Positions 58,439 through 64,000 of a stretch of DNA of 64,000 bases are shown here, one piece after another; the stretch's first letter is position 1, and the number at the start of each line of letters is the position of its first letter. The notes beneath the pieces are model-generated. The model made no database searches. It was given only the letters and a program-made list of their open reading frames with translations, and was not told where the DNA came from. This DNA is from CAIWHR01 sp039931775 (GTDB taxonomy: Bacteria; Pseudomonadota; Gammaproteobacteria; Burkholderiales; Casimicrobiaceae): NCBI GenBank assembly GCA_039931775.1, contig JBDTRG010000038.1:3919-67918 (forward strand). The letters are read 5' to 3'. A program made the position numbers and the translations under genes.

Positions 58439-59143
58439 TCACGCGCTGCCGCTGATGACCTTCATGACCTCCGGGGGATAGGTATCCCCGGGCCTTCCGT
58501 GGTAGATGATCTCGCCACGCTCGAGTACATACAACGCGTCGGCGTAATCGGGAATGTGATGGACATTCGATTCTGCCATCACGACACCGTGCCCGAGGCG
58601 GCGAATCGACGCGATGCCTTCGCTGATGCTCGGAATGATCGCCGGCGAAAGGCCCTCGAACGGCTCGTCGAGCAGAAGCAGCCTGGGGTCGAGTGCCAGG
58701 GCGCGCGCGATCGAAACCATCTTGCGTTCACCGCCCGAGAGCTGGTTGCCGCCGCGCGTCGCGTACTGGCGCAGCTTCGGAAATATTTCGTACGCGAGAT
58801 CGATGCGCGTCTTCGCATCGGTCCCCTGCGGCCTCGTCCAGGTGGGCAGCTCGATGTTCTCGGCGACGGTCAGGTCGCCGAAGACCTGGCTTTCTTCGGG
58901 AGCGTAACCGATCCCCAGCTGCGCAATCCGATGGGTGGCCACGCCGACGATGGCCCGGCCGTCGAATTCGATCGTCCCGGAGACGGGCTTCCGATAGCCC
59001 ATGATCGTCCGGAAGGTCGTCGTCTTTCCCGCGCCGTTGCGGCCCACCAGGCAGACGAGCTGCCCGGCGGCTACTTGCAGCGAGACGCCGCGCAGGATGC
59101 GGCTGTTCTGGATGTCGACGGTGAGCCGATCGAGCGAGAGCAT
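58439..59143 (-). CDS. Branched-chain-type ABC transporter ATP-binding protein (LivF family)
   Basis: The 234-residue ATPase has Walker A GRNGAGKTTTF, signature LSGGERKMVSIARAL, Walker B LLLLDEPFEGL and the H-loop region (VVMAESNVHHI, with Asn at the usual histidine position as the sequence reads). The LivF length and GYAPEESQVF pattern fit. The ATG follows an AAGGGAG site, two bases after the livG stop. Confidence 0.9.
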   Translation of the reverse strand: MLSLDRLTVDIQNSRILRGVSLQVAAGQLVCLVGRNGAGKTTTFRTIMGYRKPVSGTIEFDGRAIVGVATHRIAQLGIGYAPEESQVFGDLTVAENIELPTWTRPQGTDAKTRIDLAYEIFPKLRQYATRGGNQLSGGERKMVSIARALALDPRLLLLDEPFEGLSPAIIPSISEGIASIRRLGHGVVMAESNVHHIPDYADALYVLERGEIIYHGRPGDTYPPEVMKVISGSA

Positions 59144-59145
59144 CG

Positions 59146-59922
59146 TCACGCTCCCTTGGCGGACTTGCCGACCCACTTGCCCACCACGGCCGCGATGATC
59201 GCGGGGTCGCCGAAAAAGTCCGCTGGCGCGCGGTCCGCCAGCACCTTCCCCGCCGTGAGCGCGACGATGCGGCTCGAATACTCGGCGACGAGATCCATGT
59301 CGTGCTCGACGAGGATGATCGCCTTGACGCCCGCGCGCTTCGCCGCGTCGACCACGTTCCGCATGATCCCGTGCTTGTCGCCGCTGGAGACCCCGCTCGT
59401 GGGCTCGTCCAGCAGGATCACCTCGGGAGAAAGCGCGAACGCGCTGGCGATGTCGAGGAGCTTCTTCTCACCTTGCGAAAGCAGGCGCGATTCGGCGTCG
59501 AGCTTGCCGTCGAGCCCGAAGATCGCCGCCACGTCGCGCACCGTGGCGCGCACGGTCGCATCGGATCGGGCCGGCGAGAACAGGTCGAGGCTCTTGCCGG
59601 ATCGGGAAATGACGGCCACCGCAATGGTTTCGGCGACGGTCATTGCCGGGAAGATGTGCACCAGCTGGAAGGAGCGCGCCATGCCGCGCTGGGAGAGCAT
59701 CACCGGCCCGATGCCGGCGATGTCCTCGCCCTTGAAGCGCACCACGCCTGCGGTGGGTTTCAGGAGCCCCGTCAGCACATTGACAAGCGTGGTCTTGCCC
59801 GCGCCGTTGGGGCCGACGATCGAGACGAGCTCGCCTTCCGAGATCGACAGCGACACGTCGTCGAGCGCCACGAAATCGCCATAGGACTTGCCGACGCCGA
59901 CCGTTTCGATGAGCGCCGTCAT
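59146..59922 (-). CDS. Branched-chain-type ABC transporter ATP-binding protein (LivG family)
   Basis: The 258-residue ATPase has Walker A GPNGAGKTTLVNVLTG, a LivG-type ARSFQLVHIFPAMTV stretch, the signature read as LLSQGEKKLLDIASAFAL, Walker B EVILLDEPTSGV, and H-loop ILVEHDMDLVAEYS. The signature glycine pair is LSQGE rather than LSGGQ, which is tolerated. The ATG overlaps the livM stop as ATGA. Confidence 0.92.
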   Translation of the reverse strand: MTALIETVGVGKSYGDFVALDDVSLSISEGELVSIVGPNGAGKTTLVNVLTGLLKPTAGVVRFKGEDIAGIGPVMLSQRGMARSFQLVHIFPAMTVAETIAVAVISRSGKSLDLFSPARSDATVRATVRDVAAIFGLDGKLDAESRLLSQGEKKLLDIASAFALSPEVILLDEPTSGVSSGDKHGIMRNVVDAAKRAGVKAIILVEHDMDLVAEYSSRIVALTAGKVLADRAPADFFGDPAIIAAVVGKWVGKSAKGA

Positions 59923-60869
59923 TTTCGCCACACCTTCGACCGCAGATCCAGTGCTAAGCCCATCAGTCCGCGCGGGAAGAGCACCACGATCAGCAGCAGG
60001 GTCAATCCGAGGAAGAAGCGCCAGTATTGGGTCGCTCCCATCAATTCCGACTTGAGGAAGATGAACGTGAAAGCCCCCACCAGCGGGCCGAAGAAATTCG
60101 CGAAGCCGCCGAGCACCGTCATGAACACGAGCTCGCCGGAATGCGTCCAGTACGCGAGCTCGGGATCGGCCTGGCCGGTGTTGATCGCGAGGATGACGCC
60201 GCCGATCGCGCAGTAGAACGCGGAGATCAGGAAGGCGATCAGGCGAAAGAAGCGCACGCGCACGCCGAGGTACTCCGCCTTGCGCGAGTTCTCGCGGATT
60301 GCGGTGAGGTGCAGTCCGAACGGGGAGTGCACGACACGCCACATCGCGAGGCCGAGCACGACGAGAAGCCCGAGACAGTAGTAATAGAAGGGCCCGATGA
60401 GAAACGCGGTCTTGTCGAGCTCCTTGAAGTCCATGCTAAAAAGCGACGGCCGCAGCACGCGGATCCCGGTGTCGCCGCCGGTCAGGTCGTAGAACTTGAA
60501 CAGGAACGAGTGGAACAACATACCGAAGGCAAGCGTCAGGATGCCGAAGAAGATGCGCACGTAGCGCACCGAAAGGAGCGCCACGGGAATCGCCACAACC
60601 ACGGCCGCCGCGCCGGATATCAGCAACACCAGCTCGAAGCTCTTCACGCCGAGCTTGCTCGAGAGCACTGCCGCGCCATACGCGCCGACGGCCACGAAGA
60701 GCGCATGACCGAACGACAGGAGTCCCGTGTAGCCGAAGAGCAGATTGAACCCGAGAAGGGCGATGCTGTAGCCGAACGCGGGCAGCACCAGCGTGACGTA
60801 GTACGGCTGCGCGAATTTCGGGACGGCCGCCAGGACGACGACGGCCAGCAGTATCGCTACGTACCTCAT
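59919..60869 (-). CDS. Branched-chain-type ABC transporter permease (LivM family)
   Basis: The 316-residue permease has about 9 hydrophobic helices and the LivM signature: LLGFNLLFGYTGLLSFGHALFVAVGAYG, ENSRKAEYLGVRVRFFRLIAFLISAF and LGGFANFFGPLVGAFTF. Its ATG overlaps the livH stop as ATGA. It forms the inner-membrane channel with LivH. Confidence 0.92.
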   Translation of the reverse strand: MRYVAILLAVVVLAAVPKFAQPYYVTLVLPAFGYSIALLGFNLLFGYTGLLSFGHALFVAVGAYGAAVLSSKLGVKSFELVLLISGAAAVVVAIPVALLSVRYVRIFFGILTLAFGMLFHSFLFKFYDLTGGDTGIRVLRPSLFSMDFKELDKTAFLIGPFYYYCLGLLVVLGLAMWRVVHSPFGLHLTAIRENSRKAEYLGVRVRFFRLIAFLISAFYCAIGGVILAINTGQADPELAYWTHSGELVFMTVLGGFANFFGPLVGAFTFIFLKSELMGATQYWRFFLGLTLLLIVVLFPRGLMGLALDLRSKVWRK

Positions 60870-61747
60870 TCGATGGGCTTCCCGAAGAGCCCGGCCGGGC
60901 GTGCGATCAGCACCAGGATCACCACCAGGTAGATCGACAGCATCTCGAGTTCCGCATAGAAGGTGATCGCCGCTGCGCGCATCAGTCCGACGACGAGTGC
61001 GCCCGCGAGCGCACCGCGCATGCTGCCGAGTCCGCCGATGACCACGACCGCGAAGGCCTCGACGACGAGCTCCACCGGCATGTCGAGCGAGGCCGCCGCC
61101 GTGGGCACGACGAGCGCGCCGCCGACGGTTCCGAGCACGGTGCCGAGCGTGAAGACGCTCGCATAGATCCAACGCACGTTCACGCCCATCGCCTGGCTCA
61201 TCTCGCGGTTCTCCGCGGTCGCGCGCAAGATGCGGCCAATGCGCGTGCGCTGCAGGAACGCACCGATGCCCATCGCGATCACGACGCTCGCGAGGATCAC
61301 GAGCACGTTGTAGGTCGGCACCTGAACCTCGCCCACCGAGACCTTGCCGTACTCCATCGCCAGGTTGCCGAGTTGCTGCGGGTTCGCTCCCCAGAAAAAG
61401 CGCAGCACGTCCTGGAACATGAGGACCAGTGCAAAGGTGAGCAGCAGCTGGAACGCTTCGTCGCGATCGTAGACGGTGCGCAGCAGCGCCTCGATGGCTG
61501 GCCCGATGACGCCCAACACCAGGCCGGAAGCGAGAAGCACCAGCAGGAACATCGACGGCGGAACGCCGACCTTGATCGCCCAGTTCACCGCGGTGATGCC
61601 GAAGTAGGCCCCGAGCGCATAGAAGGAGCCGCAAGCGAGGTTGACGATCTTCTGCACGCCGAACACGAGCTGCAGCCCGGCGGCCACGAGAAAAAGAACG
61701 GCGGCGTGGAAGACGCCGCCGATGAGGATGTCGAAAAACGCCGTCAA
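60866..61747 (-). CDS. Branched-chain-type ABC transporter permease (LivH family)
   Basis: The 293-residue permease has about 8 helices and the LivH marks GLQLVFGVQKIVNLACGSFYALGAY, TAENREMSQAMGVNVRWIYASVFTLG and IGGLGSMRGALAGALVVG. It partners with LivM. The binding-protein gene ends 20 bases upstream. Confidence 0.92.
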   Translation of the reverse strand: MTAFFDILIGGVFHAAVLFLVAAGLQLVFGVQKIVNLACGSFYALGAYFGITAVNWAIKVGVPPSMFLLVLLASGLVLGVIGPAIEALLRTVYDRDEAFQLLLTFALVLMFQDVLRFFWGANPQQLGNLAMEYGKVSVGEVQVPTYNVLVILASVVIAMGIGAFLQRTRIGRILRATAENREMSQAMGVNVRWIYASVFTLGTVLGTVGGALVVPTAAASLDMPVELVVEAFAVVVIGGLGSMRGALAGALVVGLMRAAAITFYAELEMLSIYLVVILVLIARPAGLFGKPIE

Positions 61748-61767
61748 GCTATCCGCTCAGGGCTTGC

Positions 61768-63048
61768 TCAGAGCTTGATCTGCGCGACCTCGATCCACTT
61801 CCAGAAGTCCATTCCGGGGGGCTTCTGCAGCTGGTCGGAATACATCGTGTCGATGCTGCCCAGGGTCGGGAAGTCGTACTTGTTGTTGTTGGTGGTGATG
61901 CCCTGGTAGAAGGTCTGCTCGGCGATGTGGTCCTTGCGCATCTGGCCCGGACCGCCGAGCGAATCCACCTTGATGCCCTCCATCGCATTGATGACGTCTT
62001 CCTGCGACGGCCACGCGTTCTTCGCCTTGTACGCCGCTTCGACGCCGGCCTTGTAGACCTGCATCGCGAAGTAGGCGCGATCGGCTTCCCAATGCGGGTA
62101 ATCCTTGAACTTCGCCTCGTACTCCTGCACGAACTGCTTTTGCAGCGGGCTCGCGTTGGGAAGGTCGAAGTAGAGCGTGTTGTGGCCGAAGATCATGCCT
62201 TCGGGCGTGAAGCTCTTCTTGAGCAGCGTGTGCTGGAATCCTGCCGCCGGGAAGACGAATTTGGTGCCGCCGTCCATCAGGCCCGCGCCGTACGCGGTGC
62301 GCATGAAGATCGGCAGGTCGGCGAAGAGCAGCGACGAGAACACGAGGTCGGGCTTGGCGGCCTTCAGCGCGGCGACGTGGGAGTTCAAGTCCGTCGTGCC
62401 GACCTTCGGCCATTGGTCCGCAACCACCGTGTGTTCGACGCCGAATTTCTTCAGCAGCGCCTGGAAGGCTGCGAAGTTGTTGCGCCCGTACGAGTAGTCG
62501 GGGTTGATTCCCGCCACCGTCTTGAACTTGCCCTTCCAGTGCTTGACCGCGAGCAGCGATCCCATCACCGCCTCGCACTCGTTGTCCGTGCTCCGGAAGA
62601 CGTAGCGCGGATTGGGCATCGTCTCCTTCACTCCGTCCTGCGTTGTGCCGTCCCAGAAAATGACCGTCGCCTTCATGTCCTCGGCCACCGGACCCATGGC
62701 GAGGCTCACGCCCGACGACACGATGCCTTGCACGCAGTCGACCTTGTCCTGCAGCACGAGCTTGCGCAGCCGCTCGATCGAGTCCTTCGGATTGGTCTCC
62801 TCCTCGATGATGAGCTCGACCTTGCGGCCGGCGATGCCGCCGCCGGCATTGATGCGCTCCACGGCGAACAGCGTGCCGCGCAGCCCGCACTCGCCGATGG
62901 TTCCGGCGATTCCCGCCTTGGGCGCGATGATGCCGACCTTGAGCGGCGTGTTCTGCGCGATTGCGGGAAAGCTCAGATACGGCTGGGCTGCCGCGACCAC
63001 ACCCGCGCCGCTAAGTGCCTTGACGACTGTTCTGCGTTTGCTGTCCAT
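61768..63048 (-). CDS. Branched-chain-type ABC transporter substrate-binding protein
   Basis: The 426-residue protein has an export signal with a twin-arginine-like start (KRRTVVKALSGAGVVAAAQ). A Peripla_BP_6-type body follows: LKVGIIAPKAGIAGTIGECGLRG, FAVERINAGGGIAGRKVELI and VDCVQGIVSSGVSLAMGPVAED. The middle segment FRSTDNECEAVMGSLLAV and the end IDTMYSDQLQKPPGMDFWKWI are its own. The family binds amino acids, urea or aromatic acids; the ligand cannot be read. It is the first transporter gene of the operon. Confidence 0.9.
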   Translation of the reverse strand: MDSKRRTVVKALSGAGVVAAAQPYLSFPAIAQNTPLKVGIIAPKAGIAGTIGECGLRGTLFAVERINAGGGIAGRKVELIIEEETNPKDSIERLRKLVLQDKVDCVQGIVSSGVSLAMGPVAEDMKATVIFWDGTTQDGVKETMPNPRYVFRSTDNECEAVMGSLLAVKHWKGKFKTVAGINPDYSYGRNNFAAFQALLKKFGVEHTVVADQWPKVGTTDLNSHVAALKAAKPDLVFSSLLFADLPIFMRTAYGAGLMDGGTKFVFPAAGFQHTLLKKSFTPEGMIFGHNTLYFDLPNASPLQKQFVQEYEAKFKDYPHWEADRAYFAMQVYKAGVEAAYKAKNAWPSQEDVINAMEGIKVDSLGGPGQMRKDHIAEQTFYQGITTNNNKYDFPTLGSIDTMYSDQLQKPPGMDFWKWIEVAQIKL

Positions 63049-63075
63049 CGATTGCTCCTCCTGGTGATTGCTCTG

Positions 63076-63104
63076 CCGTCATTCCCGCGAATGCCGGAAT
63101 CCAG
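63076..63104. repeat. Widespread short palindromic repeat (translated signature IPAFAGM)
   Basis: CCGTCATTCCCGCGAATG followed by CCGGAATCCAG is the dispersed repeat common in beta- and gammaproteobacterial intergenic regions; translated on the minus strand it gives the familiar WIPAFAGMT. It sits between the GntR gene and the binding-protein gene and may form a hairpin (ATTCCCGC/GCCGGAAT, imperfect). Confidence 0.75.
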
Positions 63105-63177
63105 TTTTCACGGACAACGCCCCTGGGCCCCGCGGGCGCGGGGGCGACGAAAACCATTTCGTGAACGGCATTATCGA

Positions 63178-63771
63178 CTAAACATCGGTGCTGAGACTGT
63201 CGCGCGTAAACTTTTCGATCACGTCGAGAAGCTTGTCGGTGGCCTCCCCCGCGCACACCTCGTCCCGGTCGGCGATGGCGCGCGCGATGTCGGCGTGCAA
63301 TTCGGCGGTGAGCGGCAGGTCTGCCGCTTCTTTGTAATGGTGGTACCAGAAGCGCCGCGACAGGCCGTGCATGAGCCCCATCGCGCCGACGGCGAATTCG
63401 TTGTGCGCGGCGGCGTCCTGCAGCGAGTTGAACTCGCGGTCGGTGCGCATGAACGCCACGTCGTCGTTCGCGCGCGCCGATTTCCGGAACCGGGCAGCGA
63501 TGCGGCGGAATTGCGTGCGCTCCGCTGCCGTGGCGCGCCGGGCCGCGCTGCGCGAAACGAGGCGCTCCAACTCCCGGCGCACTTCCAGCAGGCGAAGCTG
63601 GCTCTTCACGTTGATTTCGGAGACGACGATGCCGCGGCGCGGCAGCACGGAGACGAGCCGCTCGCGCGTGAGTCGCTGCAATGCTTCGCGGATCGGCGTG
63701 CGCCCGATGCCGAGGCGCAATGAAAGCTCCTGCTCGGACACCACGGCGCCGGGCGGGAGCTTCAGCGTCAC
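63178..63771 (-). CDS. GntR/FCD family transcriptional regulator (start uncertain)
   Basis: The helix-turn-helix reads VSEQELSLRLGIGRTPIREALQRLTRERLVSVLPRRGIVV, split here only by reading; an FCD ligand domain follows (ELERLVSRSAARRATAAE, DREFNSLQDAAAHNEF, HADIARAIADRD). It probably controls this operon in answer to a carboxylate. The GTG at 63771 is the first usual start codon, but the frame upstream encodes LTDRAYADLEELI, the expected first helix of the domain. The real start may be a CTG near 63810 or lie inside the preceding gene. The operon-internal position is typical. Confidence 0.8.
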   Translation of the reverse strand: MTLKLPPGAVVSEQELSLRLGIGRTPIREALQRLTRERLVSVLPRRGIVVSEINVKSQLRLLEVRRELERLVSRSAARRATAAERTQFRRIAARFRKSARANDDVAFMRTDREFNSLQDAAAHNEFAVGAMGLMHGLSRRFWYHHYKEAADLPLTAELHADIARAIADRDEVCAGEATDKLLDVIEKFTRDSLSTDV

Positions 63772-63821
63772 GATCAGCTCTTCCAGATCGGCATAGGCGC
63801 GATCGGTCAGGCTTCCGTTGG

Positions 63822-64000
63822 CTAGTGGTGCTTGCGCTTTTCGACGAGCGACAGGAATTTCTCGTACTCCTTCTCGTCGACGCCGTAGCTGTGGTCGTCG
63901 TCGGGGAACGTGCCGGCCTTCACCTCCGCGATGTATTGCGAGATGCCCTTGACGGCGACCTCGGTCAGGTTGGCGTACCGCTTGGTGAACTTCGGCTTGA
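63822..64000 (-). CDS. C-terminal end of a probable 3-methyl-2-oxobutanoate hydroxymethyltransferase-like gene (partial)
   Basis: Only 58 codons are in the window. They read PKFTKRYANLTEVAVKGISQ, then YIAEVKAGTFPDDDHSYGVD and a lysine-rich end. This resembles the C-terminus of PanB-type enzymes (KRYANL, Y-x2-DVRAG-FP, HSY), from memory. PanB belongs to the same PEP-binding TIM-barrel superfamily as the lyase-like enzyme at 56702. Its stop lies 51 bases before the GTG of the GntR gene. Confidence 0.55.
   Translation of the reverse strand, partial: KPKFTKRYANLTEVAVKGISQYIAEVKAGTFPDDDHSYGVDEKEYEKFLSLVEKRKHH

Noticed and set aside
59302..63723. Several 300-600-codon plus-strand frames opposite the transporter operon
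   Set aside because: They mirror liv genes with clear motifs on the minus strand; composition is the usual His/Arg/Asp-rich shadow.

Overview
The window is about 64 kb of GC-rich, densely packed bacterial chromosome. Several gene families point to a betaproteobacterium, most likely Burkholderiales: an IPTL-CTERM surface protein, a TctC/Bug-type binding protein, a DUF3182 protein, DUF1328 and DUF3309 membrane peptides, entericidin lipoproteins, and a GbdR-type regulator beside bet and sox genes. That placement rests on recognised families only; no rRNA, tRNA, phage or CRISPR was seen.

Region 1 (1-20.7 kb) is mainly choline, betaine and sarcosine catabolism. After the end of an IPTL-CTERM protein come, on the minus strand, soxB-soxD-soxA-soxG and a HAD phosphatase. 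Divergent from them, behind three copies of a short palindromic repeat, lies a dimethylglycine/sarcosine dehydrogenase-like flavoenzyme. It is followed by a 1075-residue STAND ATPase with a C-terminal SARP/BTAD output, a lysine-rich 63-residue protein and a calpain-family cysteine protease. Then come a FlK-like thioesterase, a choline dehydrogenase (betA), a betaine aldehyde dehydrogenase (betB) and a divergent GbdR-like AraC regulator. Together these cover choline to betaine and dimethylglycine to glycine; the betaine demethylation step is not in the window.

Region 2 (20.3-56.6 kb) is a stress and signalling island. It carries a TraR/DksA-type zinc-finger protein, two receiver-less sigma54 activators, a NarL-type regulator, single receivers, several histidine kinases, a diguanylate cyclase with an HPt partner, two phospholipase D proteins, superoxide dismutase, and many small envelope or stress proteins (CsbD, DUF1328, DUF3309, YqjD/DUF883-like pair, entericidins, glycine-zipper and holin-like proteins). 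A recurrent GTAGGA(C) motif, once as the perfect palindrome GTGTAGG-N6-CCTACAC, lies in front of many of these genes and may mark a shared regulon. Decay is visible: an IS481 transposase fragment beside a hemerythrin fragment, and an internally deleted multi-HAMP hybrid kinase.

Region 3 (56.7-64 kb) is one minus-strand operon: the end of a probable PanB-like gene, a GntR/FCD regulator, a branched-chain-type ABC importer (binding protein, LivH, LivM, LivG, LivF), a phytanoyl-CoA dioxygenase-like enzyme and an isocitrate lyase/PEP mutase-family enzyme. It looks like uptake and breakdown of a small organic acid or amide whose identity cannot be read from sequence.

Most intriguing are the GTAGGA(C) motif regulon, the STAND-SARP/basic protein/calpain trio, and an intergenic terminator at 45125-45152 with no gene upstream of it, which suggests an unannotated small RNA.
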